A stretch of DNA of 64,000 nucleotides, from positions 1-64,000 of the forward strand of contig NZ_JAPFQI010000015.1 of the NCBI RefSeq assembly GCF_026183895.1. The letters are read 5' to 3'. The stretch comes from Sabulicella glaciei (GTDB taxonomy: Bacteria > Pseudomonadota > Alphaproteobacteria > Acetobacterales > Acetobacteraceae). The translations under genes were made by a program, and so were the position numbers. The notes beneath the pieces were generated by a model. The model was not told the origin of the DNA, did no database searches, and saw nothing but the letters and a program-made list of their open reading frames with translations. The first letter of the stretch is position 1, and each line of letters begins with the position of its first letter. Shown here piece by piece: positions 17,681 through 26,643 of this stretch.

Positions 17681-18385
17681 ATGCTGATTCTCGCGGTCTT
17701 CCTGCTTGCCGGGTTCGTCAAGGGCGTGATCGGGCTGGGGCTTCCCACGGTCGCCATGGGGCTCCTGACACTGGCCTTTCCGGCGCCCGAGGCGGCGGCG
17801 ATGCTGCTGCTGCCCTCCTTCATCACCAACCTCGTGCAGATGCGCCCGGCGGCGGTGGCCTGGCGCCTCGCCCTGCGCTTCCGCGCCCTGTTCCTCGGCG
17901 TGGTGGCGGGGACGGCGCTGGGCTTCTTCCTTTGGGGCGGCCTTGGCGGGCGCCATGCCGACCTGGCGCTGGGCGTGCTGCTGGTGATCTACGGTCTGCT
18001 CGGCCTCGCGGCGTGGAAGCCGCGCCTGCCCGAGGCGATCGGATTTCCGGTCGGCGCGGTGACGGGCGCGGTCACCGCCGCGACGGGCGTCTTCGTGCTG
18101 CCCGCCGTGCCCTGGCTGCAGGCGCGCGGCCTGTCGCGCGACGACCTCGTGCGCGCCCTGGGCCTCAGCTTCACCGTCTCCACCCTGGCGCTCGGCGCGC
18201 TGCTGCTGGGCGGGCGGAGCCTGTCCTGGGCACAGCTCGGCCTGTCGGCGCTGGCGGTGGTGCCTGCCCTGCTGGGGCAGCGCCTCGGCGAGGCGCTGCG
18301 CTCCCGGCTTTCGGAATCAGCGTTCCGTCGCGCCTTCCAGCTCGGCCTCGTGGCGCTTGGCCTTTGGCTGGCCCTGCGCGGCTGA
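17681..18385 (+). CDS. TauE/SafE (TSUP) family membrane permease
   Basis: A 234-residue inner-membrane protein with about seven or eight hydrophobic segments. It opens MLILAVFLLAGFVKGVIGLG, the TSUP signature with a conserved Lys-Gly and Gly-rich turn, and has the second-half repeat FPVGAVTGAVTAATGVFVLP (about 122-141), the typical internal duplication. Family members export sulfite, sulfoacetate or other small organosulfur/carboxylate anions; the substrate is unknown. The 3' end overlaps the convergent CoA-ligase gene by 69 nt. Confidence 0.88.
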   Translation: MLILAVFLLAGFVKGVIGLGLPTVAMGLLTLAFPAPEAAAMLLLPSFITNLVQMRPAAVAWRLALRFRALFLGVVAGTALGFFLWGGLGGRHADLALGVLLVIYGLLGLAAWKPRLPEAIGFPVGAVTGAVTAATGVFVLPAVPWLQARGLSRDDLVRALGLSFTVSTLALGALLLGGRSLSWAQLGLSALAVVPALLGQRLGEALRSRLSESAFRRAFQLGLVALGLWLALRG

Positions 18386-20479
18386 CAGCTTCATCAGCCC
18401 GTCCACCGCCACGCAGCCATCGTCGCGGCACAGGAGGGGGTTGATCTCCACCTCCTCCAGCCGGTCGCCGCAGGCGGCGGCGAAGGCGCTGAACCGCGCG
18501 ATGGCATCGGCCACCTTGGCCACGTCCACCTTGGCCGCCCCACGGAACCCGTCGAAGAGCGGCCAGGACTTGAGGCCGCGCAGCATCGCCTCCGCCCGCG
18601 CCGACGAGACGGGGGCGACGTCCAGCGCCACGTCCTTCCACAGCTCCGCCTGCACGCCGCCCAGGCCGACGAGCAGCATGGTGCCGAATTGCGGGTCGCG
18701 CCGCGCGCCGAGGATCAGCTCGACCCCGCGCCGCTCCATGCGCTGCACCAGCACGCCCTCGACCCGCGCATCCGGCGCGTGGCGCTTCGCGCCCTCCATG
18801 ATGCGGCCAAAGGCGTCGCGCACCGTGCCCGCATCGGCGAGGTTGAGCTGCACGCCGCCCACCTCGGTCTTGTGCGCGACGTCCGGGCTGTCGAGCTTCA
18901 GCACCACCGGATAGCCGATGGCCTCCGCGGCGCGCACCGCGCCCTCGGCATCGGCGGCGCAGCGCTCCTCCCCGACCGGCAGCCCGGCCTCGCGGAACAG
19001 CGCCTTGGCCTCGGCCTCCATCAGCGTCGCCTCGCCACCCGGCAGGGCAGGGGCGGCGACGCGCGGCGCATCGGCCTCCGCCTTCTGGTCGTGATACTCG
19101 AGCCAAAGGCGGATCGCGTTCATCATGCGCCGCGTGGAGCGGAACAGCGACAGGTGGGGCGCGGTGTCCACCGACTCTGGCCCCGCGCCTTCCAGGCTCT
19201 CGGGAATCCACATGATGCAGATCGGCTTGCCCGAGCGCTCCGCCATCGGGTCCAGCGTCTTCATGCGGGACGGCGTGGTGGCCGGGTTGTGGTAGACGAC
19301 AGGGAAGATGACGGTGGCGTACTGGTCGTCCTCCAGCATCGCCGCCATGCAGTCCTCGAACAGCTTCGGGTTGGTTGCCACCTGCGCCGTGAGGTCGCAG
19401 GGATTCCGGGGCGAGCCGAACTCCGGGATGGAGGCGCGCAGCGTTTCCGCCGTGTGCGGGCGCGGCTGCGGCAGGTCCAGCCCCGCGAACTCCGCATGGT
19501 CGGCGGCCATGATGCCTGCCCCGCCAGAGGGGGTGACGATGCCCACGCCGCGCGCCTTGGGCGGCGGCGCCTTGGCCAGGAAGCCCGCCGTTTCCAGCAA
19601 CGCGTCGAAATCCTCGACCTCCAGCATCCCGGCCCGCTTGAATCCGGCCGACCAGGCGGCGGTGGAGCCGGCGAGGGAGCCCGTGTGGCTCATTGCCGCC
19701 TGGGCGCCGATCTCGCCGCGGCCCAGCTTCAGCACGACGATCGGCTTGCCCGCCGCCCGCGCCATCTCACCCAGGGCCAGGAGGCGCCGCGCGTCGCGCA
19801 GCCCTTCGACGGCCAGCGCGATGGAGCGCACCTCCGGCATGGCGAGCTGAAAGGCCGCGAGGTCGCACACGTCGAGGTCGGTCGAGTTGCCGGCGGTGAG
19901 CATGTGCGCCATGGCGAAGCCGCGCTCCGCCGCCTGCATCAGCGCATAACCCATGGCGCCGGACTGGCTGACCACGCCGACGCCGCCTGCCGGGGCGGTC
20001 ATCTTCGCGTATTCCGGCATGAAGGTGGCGCCGCAGCGCTGCACGTGGTCCACGAAGCCCAGGCAGTTCACGCCCAGCAGCGGCAGGCCCAGCTCGCGGG
20101 CGCGGGCGCGCAGTTCCTCCTCCTCCACGGCACGCTCGGGCAGGTCCGTTTCGCCATAGCCGGAAGCGTAGATCACGGCGCCGCCGGCGCCTTTCCTGGC
20201 GAGGGCCTCGACCGCCGGAAGGACGCCGGTGCGCGGCAGGGCGATCACGGCGGAGTCGGGGGCGGAAGGCAGCTCGTCCACGCTGGCGAAGCAGGGGCGC
20301 CCGTGCAGATCCTGCCCGGCATATTTCGGGTTCACGCACCAGACGGGGCCATCGAAATTCGCCATGTTCTGGACCGTGCGCGCGCCGAAGCCCGTGGGCT
20401 CGGCCGAGACGCCGATCACCGCCACCGAACGCGGCGCGAGAAGGCGCTTCAGGCTTTCCGGCGAACGCAGCTTTTCCAT
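18317..20479 (-). CDS. ADP-forming acyl-CoA synthetase (fused alpha-beta subunits)
   Basis: A 720-residue NDP-forming acetate/acyl-CoA ligase. The order is a CoA-binding Rossmann domain (LLAPRSVAVIGVSAEPTGFG, about 13-32), a CoA-ligase domain with the phospho-histidine loop MSHTGSLAGS (about 255-265), and a C-terminal ATP-grasp domain (EAEAKALFREAGLPVGEE onwards; GYPVVLKLDSPDVAHKTEVG). It makes an acyl-CoA from a carboxylate and ATP, giving ADP and phosphate, or runs in reverse. The TRAP genes and the GAF gene lie directly upstream on the same strand (38-nt gap), suggesting that it activates the imported acid. It overlaps the convergent permease gene by 69 nt. Confidence 0.9.
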   Translation of the reverse strand: MEKLRSPESLKRLLAPRSVAVIGVSAEPTGFGARTVQNMANFDGPVWCVNPKYAGQDLHGRPCFASVDELPSAPDSAVIALPRTGVLPAVEALARKGAGGAVIYASGYGETDLPERAVEEEELRARARELGLPLLGVNCLGFVDHVQRCGATFMPEYAKMTAPAGGVGVVSQSGAMGYALMQAAERGFAMAHMLTAGNSTDLDVCDLAAFQLAMPEVRSIALAVEGLRDARRLLALGEMARAAGKPIVVLKLGRGEIGAQAAMSHTGSLAGSTAAWSAGFKRAGMLEVEDFDALLETAGFLAKAPPPKARGVGIVTPSGGAGIMAADHAEFAGLDLPQPRPHTAETLRASIPEFGSPRNPCDLTAQVATNPKLFEDCMAAMLEDDQYATVIFPVVYHNPATTPSRMKTLDPMAERSGKPICIMWIPESLEGAGPESVDTAPHLSLFRSTRRMMNAIRLWLEYHDQKAEADAPRVAAPALPGGEATLMEAEAKALFREAGLPVGEERCAADAEGAVRAAEAIGYPVVLKLDSPDVAHKTEVGGVQLNLADAGTVRDAFGRIMEGAKRHAPDARVEGVLVQRMERRGVELILGARRDPQFGTMLLVGLGGVQAELWKDVALDVAPVSSARAEAMLRGLKSWPLFDGFRGAAKVDVAKVADAIARFSAFAAACGDRLEEVEINPLLCRDDGCVAVDGLMKLSAAQGQPKAKRHEAELEGATER

Positions 20480-20517
20480 CGTTTCCTCCGCTGTGGATGC
20501 TTGGGCCGCATTGCGCG

Positions 20518-20949
20518 TCAGCTTCCGCCGGAGGGCAAGTCCCCCAGGAGCAAGGGTAGCGCGACCGGGGCGAGAAGACGCATCCCGCGCTCCGCCTCCG
20601 CTTCCCCGTAATGGCCGGCGCGATGCAGCAGGTTCACCGTGCCGAGAACGCGCCCCTCGTGCAGGACGGGCAGGTTCAGCACGCTTTCGCAGCCCAGCGC
20701 CAGGATCGTCTCGGCATCGGGGAAATGCGTGCGGATGTCGGCGGCGTCGCGCCCGATGAAGGGGCGCCCCTCGCGCAGGAGGATGCGCGTCCATTCCGTT
20801 TCGCGCACCTCCTTGGCGCCCCCGGGCGGGTAGGATTCGGGATCCGAGGACCAGACGCGCTGGTTGTATACGCCGCCGTGGCGCATGACCGTGAACAGGC
20901 GGTGTCCGATCTCGCGCTGGGCGAGGGCCTGCAGCTTCGCGAAGGTCAC
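20518..20949 (-). CDS. GAF-domain protein coupled to the TRAP transporter
   Basis: A 143-residue single-domain GAF protein. The strands LFTVMRHGGVYNQRVWSS (about 19-36), the helix region FPDAETILALGCESVLNLPV (about 81-100) and GRVLGTVNLLH (about 104-114) are typical. No output domain, signal peptide or membrane segment is present. The start is a GTG at 20949 overlapping the dctM stop as GTGA, so its translation should be tied to the permease. Similar single-GAF proteins occur beside transporter and amidase genes in alphaproteobacteria (from memory) without a known role. Binding the transported compound or its CoA ester is a reasonable guess. Confidence 0.8.
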   Translation of the reverse strand: MTFAKLQALAQREIGHRLFTVMRHGGVYNQRVWSSDPESYPPGGAKEVRETEWTRILLREGRPFIGRDAADIRTHFPDAETILALGCESVLNLPVLHEGRVLGTVNLLHRAGHYGEAEAERGMRLLAPVALPLLLGDLPSGGS

Positions 20950-22232
20950 AGCACCCCCGCGACGCGCGGCAGCCACAGCGCGATCTCCGGAAACGCCACC
21001 ACCAGCGCCAGCGCGACGAACATGGCGAGGATGAGCCACAGCACCCAGGGGATGGTACTTTCCATCGAGACCTGGGCGATGCGGCAGGACACCATCAGGT
21101 TCACCGCCATGGGCGGCGTGAACTGGCCGATGGCGATCTTCATGGTGAGCAGCACGCCAAACCAGGTGAGGTCCCAGTTGAAGGCGTTGGCGATGGGGAT
21201 CAGCACCGGCAGCAGGATCAGGAAGATCGAGACGCCGTCCAGGAACATGCCGATGAAGACCAGTGCCAGCATCAGCAGCGCGATGGTCCCGAACTCGCCG
21301 AGGCCGAGGCCGACGATCCACGCGGCGATGGGCTGGACGATGCCGAGGGTCGCCGTGCTCCAGGCGAAGACGCTGGCCAGGGCCACGATGATGAGGATGA
21401 TGGCGGAGATCTCGCCCGCCTCCACCAGCATCTCCCACAGGTCGCGCAGCGTCATGGAGCGGTAGATGACGAAGCCGACGAAGAGTCCGTAGAACACGGC
21501 CATGACCGCGGCCTCGGTGGGGGTGAAGGCGCCGATCCGCATGCCGCCCAGGATCACGACCGGAGCCATCAGCCCCCAGAAGGCGTCCTTGAAGGCCTTC
21601 CACACCGAGGCGCCGCCGCGCTCGGGGTTCTTGCCGCCGAAGTCGCGCAGCCATGAGATCAGGAGGATGGGCACGAGCAGCGCGCAGCCGGCGAGGATGC
21701 CGGGCAGCATCCCGGCCAGGAAGATGGCAGGGACCGACACGCCCGGTACCATCACCGCATAGACGATGAAGGCGATGGAGGGCGGGATCAGGATGTCCGT
21801 CGCCGCAGCCGCGCCCACCGTGGCGGCGATGAATGGGCGCGGATAGCCGTCCTTCACCATGCCGTCCGTCACCACCTTGCCCACGGCCGCCGCCGTGGCG
21901 GGACCGGAGCCGGAAATCCCGCCGATCACCATGGCGACAAGAATGGACACGGAGGCCAGCGCCCCACGCCCCGCGCCGACCAACGCATTGGCGAAGCGCA
22001 CCAGGCGCAGGGCGACCCCAGTCCGGTCGAAGACGCAGCCCACCAGCACGAACATCGGGATGGCGATCAAGGGATACTTGGCGATGCCGGCATAAACGTT
22101 GGTGGGCATGGCCATGATGGACTGACCCGCCAGGGTGATCGCCAGCGCCCCTGCGAGGCCGAGCGCCACGCCGATTGGCACGCCGCCCAGCAGCATCACC
22201 CCGAAGGCGAGAAAAAGGACGGTGCCGATCAC
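20946..22232 (-). CDS. dctM: TRAP transporter large permease (DctM)
   Basis: The 12-TM ion-coupled subunit of a TRAP transporter (428 residues). It begins with TVLFLAFGVMLLGGVPIGVA, and shows ISGSGPATAAAVG (about 125-137), the DILIPPSIAFIVYAVM block, FTPTEAAVMAVFY and the late LDGVSIFLILLPVLIP, all typical of DctM. The true start is a GTG at 22232 overlapping the dctQ stop as GTGA; longer readings add unrelated sequence. It imports with Na+ or H+ symport together with DctQ and the DctP receptor. Confidence 0.93.
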   Translation of the reverse strand: MIGTVLFLAFGVMLLGGVPIGVALGLAGALAITLAGQSIMAMPTNVYAGIAKYPLIAIPMFVLVGCVFDRTGVALRLVRFANALVGAGRGALASVSILVAMVIGGISGSGPATAAAVGKVVTDGMVKDGYPRPFIAATVGAAAATDILIPPSIAFIVYAVMVPGVSVPAIFLAGMLPGILAGCALLVPILLISWLRDFGGKNPERGGASVWKAFKDAFWGLMAPVVILGGMRIGAFTPTEAAVMAVFYGLFVGFVIYRSMTLRDLWEMLVEAGEISAIILIIVALASVFAWSTATLGIVQPIAAWIVGLGLGEFGTIALLMLALVFIGMFLDGVSIFLILLPVLIPIANAFNWDLTWFGVLLTMKIAIGQFTPPMAVNLMVSCRIAQVSMESTIPWVLWLILAMFVALALVVAFPEIALWLPRVAGVL

Positions 22233-22738
22233 CCATCCTCTCCGCGCGCCAGGCGGATCATGCGACCCAGGGCCCGCGCCATCACCAGCAGCGACAGCAC
22301 CGGCAGCCACACCGTGTAGAGCCATTGCGGATGGCCCAGCCCGGCGGAAAGCGCCTCGAAATCCCACTCGTCATAGGTCATCCACGCGCCGTACCAGGCG
22401 ATGATGCCGAAGCAGACGAGCAGCAGCGCCATGGCGGCGATCTCCGCGCCGCGCCGGGGGCGGGGCGGCAGCTTGTCCACGAAATAGCCGATGCGGATGT
22501 GCCGCCCCGCGGCGGTGGCGAGCGCCGTGCCGGTCAGCGCCACCCCCACCATGAGCGCGACCGAATACTCCTCGGTGAAGGCGAGCGAGATGTTCGACAG
22601 GTAGCGTGTCGCCACGTTGGCGAAGGTGATCAGCGCCATCGCCGCCATGCACCCGGCCAGCAGCACCCGCTCCAGCGTCAGCGGGATGCGGGTGCGCGGC
22701 TCGGGCGGGGTGAAGCCGGGGTCGAACTCCGCCGCCAT
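22229..22738 (-). CDS. dctQ: TRAP transporter small permease (DctQ)
   Basis: The 4-TM small subunit (169 residues). Segments are visible at about 24-44, 60-78, 97-118 and 140-158, with the family features FANVATRYLSNISLAFTEEY and RIGYFVDKLPP between TM2 and TM3. The ATG shares one base with the dctP stop (TGATG), and the stop overlaps the dctM start, so all three subunits should be made in step. Confidence 0.9.
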   Translation of the reverse strand: MAAEFDPGFTPPEPRTRIPLTLERVLLAGCMAAMALITFANVATRYLSNISLAFTEEYSVALMVGVALTGTALATAAGRHIRIGYFVDKLPPRPRRGAEIAAMALLLVCFGIIAWYGAWMTYDEWDFEALSAGLGHPQWLYTVWLPVLSLLVMARALGRMIRLARGEDG

Positions 22739-23769
22739 CAGGAGACGGCGCGGATCGCGGCCTCGGCCTTGCGGGTCAGCTCGGCGCCGACGGTCTGGCT
22801 CCAGCGGTCGAAGACCGGGCGCAGCGCCTGGGCGAAGGCGCGCTTCTCGTCAGCGCTCAGCACCGTCACCTCGACGCCGCGGCGCCGGAGCTCCTGCAGG
22901 GCGCTGTCGTCGGTGCCGGGGATGCCCAGGCCCTGGCGCGCCAGCGCGATGTTGCGCCGCGCCGCCTCCACCGCGCATTCGCGCATCAGCTCGCGGTCCT
23001 GTGGGGTGAAGCTGGCCATCACCGACTTGCTGATGCCGAAGATCAGCGCGTCGTTCACGTAGTTCCAGATGGTCATGTGCTTCTGGGCCAGCGTGTCCAT
23101 GCGGAAGCCCAGGAACAGGTTTACCGGGTTTTCCTGTCCGTCCACCGCGCCCGTCGAAAGGGCGGGCTGGAGGTCGGCGAAGGACATCTGCAGGGGGTTG
23201 GCGCCGAGGGCGTTGTAGATGTCGTTGAAGATGGCGCCGGCGGCGAAACGGATCTTCAGCCCGCGCAGGTCGGCGGGGGCGCGGATGGTGCGCTTGCTGT
23301 TGCTGATCTCGCGGAACCCGTTCTCGCCGAAGGCCAGGGCGGTGACGTCGCGCCGGTCCATGATGGCGGAAAGGTCGCGCCCGACCTCGCCGTTGATCAG
23401 CGCGTCGAAGGCGCGATGATCGGGCATCAGGAAGGGAAGCTGGAAGATCCCCGCCTCGCGCACCTGGGGGGCGATGTTGATGGTGCTGAACACGCACATG
23501 TCGATGATGCCCTGGCGCATCGCCAGCAGCTCGCGCGTCTGGTCCCCGCCCACCAGCTGCGAGCCGGGATAGACACGCACGTTGATCCGCCCCTCCGAGC
23601 GCTGCGTCACCAGCTCCGCCCACTGGAAGGCGCCCTCGGCGAAGGGAATGGGGCGGTTGCCGACCACGGAGAGCTTGTACTCCGACTTGTAGGCCGGCTG
23701 TGCCGCCGCGACGAAGGGCGTGGCGAGGCCGCCCAGCAGCATGGCGCGGCGCGTGGCGTTCAGGGACAT
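22738..23769 (-). CDS. dctP: TRAP transporter substrate-binding protein (DctP)
   Basis: The periplasmic receptor (343 residues). A signal peptide with a twin arginine (ATRRAMLLGG) ends near FVAAAQ. The DctP core includes RINVRVYPGSQLVGGDQTRE (about 60-79), GLKIRFAAGAIFNDIYNALG (about 170-189; the Arg forms the salt bridge with substrate carboxylate) and AVDGQENPVN, giving high confidence in a carboxylate ligand. GGAGGA lies nine bases before the ATG. It is the first gene of a five-gene run dctP-dctQ-dctM-gaf-CoA ligase. The 92-nt divergent gap to the SDR gene should contain promoters for both. Confidence 0.93.
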   Translation of the reverse strand: MSLNATRRAMLLGGLATPFVAAAQPAYKSEYKLSVVGNRPIPFAEGAFQWAELVTQRSEGRINVRVYPGSQLVGGDQTRELLAMRQGIIDMCVFSTINIAPQVREAGIFQLPFLMPDHRAFDALINGEVGRDLSAIMDRRDVTALAFGENGFREISNSKRTIRAPADLRGLKIRFAAGAIFNDIYNALGANPLQMSFADLQPALSTGAVDGQENPVNLFLGFRMDTLAQKHMTIWNYVNDALIFGISKSVMASFTPQDRELMRECAVEAARRNIALARQGLGIPGTDDSALQELRRRGVEVTVLSADEKRAFAQALRPVFDRWSQTVGAELTRKAEAAIRAVS

Positions 23770-23861
23770 GGGGCGGTTCCTCCGGGCGGCTTGCGGCGCC
23801 GCGCTTGCCCTCACACCATGCGACGCGGGAAACCCACCGCGCAAGCCGGGGAGGAATGGCC

Positions 23862-24551
23862 ATGACGGGCACGCTGGCGATCACGGGCGCGGCCTCGGGG
23901 CTGGGCGCCGCCCTGGCGGCCCGGGCGCGCGATGCGGGATGGGTCGTCGCCGGGGCGGACCGCAGCCCGGGCGAGGGGATCACCGCGCTGGACGTGACGG
24001 ACGAGGTGGCGATGGAGGCCTGGATCGGCGGCCTGAGCGACCTGCGCGGCCTCGTCACCTGCGCCGGCATCAGCGCCCACACGCCGATGCCCGAGGCGGA
24101 CGCCGCCACGTTTCGCCACGTGCTGGACGTGAACGTTTCCGGGACCTTCCTTGCGGCCCGCGCCGCTGCGCGCGTCATGGCCCCGGGTGGGGCGATGGTG
24201 CTCATCTCCTCCGTTTCCGGCCTGCGCGGGTCGGTGGGGCGCATCGCCTACGGGGCCAGCAAGGCGGCGGTGGTCAACATGGCGCAGGTGATGGCCATCG
24301 ACCTCGCGCCGCGCGGTATCCGGGTGAACTGCATCTGCCCGGGCCCGATCGAATCGCCCATGGTACGCGACCTGCACGACGCCGCGACCCGCGCGGGTTG
24401 GACCTCGCGCATTCCCCTCGGCCGCTACGGCACGCCGGAGGAGGTGGCGGAGGCGGCGCTGTTTCTGCTGGATGGGGAGCGCGCGGGCTACGTGAACGGC
24501 CACGCCCTGGCCGTGGATGGCGGCTATGCCGGGGCGGGGCTGATGGCCTGA
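23862..24551 (+). CDS. SDR-family NAD(P)-dependent oxidoreductase
   Basis: A classical short-chain dehydrogenase of 229 residues: cofactor loop TGAASGLG (8-15), Asn91, catalytic Ser117, Tyr130 and Lys134 (YGASK), and the late CPGPIESPM and VNGHALAVDGG. Asp33 at the end of the second strand (GAD) suggests NAD(H) preference. GGGGAGG sits seven bases before ATG 23862; an ATG two codons earlier is too close to that site. Being divergent from the TRAP operon, it may oxidise an alcohol or hydroxy acid in the same pathway. The substrate is unknown. Confidence 0.9.
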   Translation: MTGTLAITGAASGLGAALAARARDAGWVVAGADRSPGEGITALDVTDEVAMEAWIGGLSDLRGLVTCAGISAHTPMPEADAATFRHVLDVNVSGTFLAARAAARVMAPGGAMVLISSVSGLRGSVGRIAYGASKAAVVNMAQVMAIDLAPRGIRVNCICPGPIESPMVRDLHDAATRAGWTSRIPLGRYGTPEEVAEAALFLLDGERAGYVNGHALAVDGGYAGAGLMA

Positions 24552-24558
24552 GCGCGGC

Positions 24559-26643
24559 TCACCGCGCCTCCCGCCGCCAGGCGACCAGGGCGACGCCGCC
24601 CAGCAGCAGAAGCGCGAGCCAGGGCGGCAGGAGCGGGACGGCGGCGATGCCGGTCACCGTGTGGTCCCCGCGCTGGCGCAGCCCGACCCAGTTGGCGCCT
24701 TGCGCATCCCGTCCCGCCCCGACGCGCCGGATCTCGGGCAGGAGGGAGCCGTCGCCGACATGGCGGGCTGCGCCGCCGCTGGCCGACACCAGCACCTCCA
24801 GCCTTCCGGCATCGGCGCGCAGATCGTCGAACTCGGGCGGGTTGGCGGGCACCGCGGCGGCATAGGCGCTGCGGCGCCCGTCGCTCACCTGCCAAAGCCC
24901 CTGCGCCTCCGCCGGGATGTCGAGCACGGCGCGGCCTCCCTCCATCCGGAACGCGTGGCGGGAGGTGGCGCCATCGGGAGCCGTCACCGCCGCTTCGGGC
25001 GGCGGCGATGCGTCGAGGCTGCGCCGCGTGGCGCGGAGGCGGCCTTCCTCGATCCGCGCCGACAGGTCCTCCTCTTCCAGCTCCGGCTCGCGCATCAGCC
25101 AGTGGGCGACGCGGCGCAGGAGCTCGGCCTGCGGACCGCCGCCATCGTGCTGGCGCGACCACAGCCAGATGTGGTCGCTGAGCATCAGCGCGACGCGCCC
25201 CTGGCCCACGCGATCGAGGACGAGCAGCGGCGCACCCTCCGCCCCCTCCATCACCGCCGTCCCGGCGCGCGGCTCGGTGCGGATGGTGCGGTACCAGCGG
25301 CCCCAGCTCGCGTCGCGCCCCTCAGTGTTGGCGCCGGGCAGGCCCTCCGTCACCGGATGGCGAGCGCCCTGCGGCGTCACGCGCGGGCGGTAGGCGCGCT
25401 CCAGAATCGCCTGCTGCGGCGAAAGCGGCCGGGCGGGCAGCACGGCGCCGAGCGGCGTGTTGGCGAGGCTCACCGCCCCCGCATATTCCGGCCCGACCGA
25501 AAGCAGCAGCGCGCCGCCCTGGCGCACGTAATCGGCGATGTTGCGCAGGTAGGTTGGCGGCAGGATGCCGCGATTAGCGAAGCGGTCGAAGACGATGAGG
25601 TCGAAATCGCGCAGCTTCACCTGGAACAGTTCGCGCACCGGGAAGGCGATCAGCGCCAGCTCGTTCAGCGGCGTCAGGTCGTCCTTCTCCGGCGGGCGCA
25701 GGATGGTGAAGTGAACGAGGTCCACGCCGGGGTCGGATTTCAACAGGCGCCGCCAGGTCCTCTCCCCGGCATGGGGCTCGCCGCTCACCAGCAGCACGCG
25801 CAGACGGTCGCGCACGCCATTCAGGTTCAGCACGACGCGGTTGTTGGCCTCGCTCACCTCGCCGGGGCGGGTTTCCGCCACCACCTCGATCACGGAAGGG
25901 CCAGCGCGTTCCACGGGCAGGGCGATGACGTGCTCGCGCCCCACCGGCACGCTTTCCGTCACCGGGGCGGCGCCGTCCCGCCGGATGGTGAGGCGCGCCG
26001 CGCCTTCGGAGCGGGCCAGGCCCAGATCCTCCACGAGGAGGCGCATCTCCACGGTGCGGCCGACGATGCCGAAGCTCGGCGCCTCCACCAGCCGGATGCG
26101 GCGGTCCACCTGGGCGGGGCGGCCGGGCAGCAGCAGGTGCAGCGGCACCTCGCCGCCCGGTGCCCAGTGCGGCGGCGCGTCGTGCACCTGCCCGTCGGAA
26201 AGCAGGAACACCCCGGCGAGGCGCGCGGCAGGGATCTCGGCCAGGGCGCGTTCCATCGCCGCGAAGGCGCGGGTGCCCTGGTTGCCGCCTTCCGGCACCT
26301 CGGCCACGCGAAGCTCCAGGTCGCGCAGCCGGCCGAGCCGCGCTTCCAGCCCTCGGCGCGCCGTCTCGATGGCGGCGGCATGGCCGGTCGCGGAAACGGT
26401 GCTGTCCGTGCGGTCCACCAGCACCAGGGCGATGTCGGGCCGAGTCTCGCGCGTTTCCTCCACGAGGCGCGGCCCGACCAACGCGCCGAGGATCAGCGCA
26501 AAGGCCAGGGCGCGCCACCACGCCCCGCGCGCCCGGTGCATCACCGCCGGCGCCAGCGCCAGGAGGCACAGCAGGGCGAGGGCGCCCAGCAGCCAGAGCG
26601 GCAGGATGGGTGCGAAGTCGAGGGCGAAGCTCGTGCGGTCCAT
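24559..26643 (-). CDS. Membrane protein with class I amidotransferase-like/VWA-type middle region
   Basis: A 694-residue protein with two N-terminal TM helices (about 12-33 and 44-60) and one at the extreme C-terminus (about 670-688). Residues 70-170 look like a von Willebrand A fold (DIALVLVDRTDSTV; GVFLLSDGQVHD). A later segment (FDLIVFDRFANRG, YVRQGGALLLSVGPEYAG) resembles the glutamine-amidotransferase-like domain of the same families, but no catalytic Cys-His pair is evident. It is the last gene of the moxR operon and overlaps the DUF4159 gene by one base. The large middle part should face the periplasm. Function is unknown. Confidence 0.7.
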   Translation of the reverse strand: MDRTSFALDFAPILPLWLLGALALLCLLALAPAVMHRARGAWWRALAFALILGALVGPRLVEETRETRPDIALVLVDRTDSTVSATGHAAAIETARRGLEARLGRLRDLELRVAEVPEGGNQGTRAFAAMERALAEIPAARLAGVFLLSDGQVHDAPPHWAPGGEVPLHLLLPGRPAQVDRRIRLVEAPSFGIVGRTVEMRLLVEDLGLARSEGAARLTIRRDGAAPVTESVPVGREHVIALPVERAGPSVIEVVAETRPGEVSEANNRVVLNLNGVRDRLRVLLVSGEPHAGERTWRRLLKSDPGVDLVHFTILRPPEKDDLTPLNELALIAFPVRELFQVKLRDFDLIVFDRFANRGILPPTYLRNIADYVRQGGALLLSVGPEYAGAVSLANTPLGAVLPARPLSPQQAILERAYRPRVTPQGARHPVTEGLPGANTEGRDASWGRWYRTIRTEPRAGTAVMEGAEGAPLLVLDRVGQGRVALMLSDHIWLWSRQHDGGGPQAELLRRVAHWLMREPELEEEDLSARIEEGRLRATRRSLDASPPPEAAVTAPDGATSRHAFRMEGGRAVLDIPAEAQGLWQVSDGRRSAYAAAVPANPPEFDDLRADAGRLEVLVSASGGAARHVGDGSLLPEIRRVGAGRDAQGANWVGLRQRGDHTVTGIAAVPLLPPWLALLLLGGVALVAWRREAR

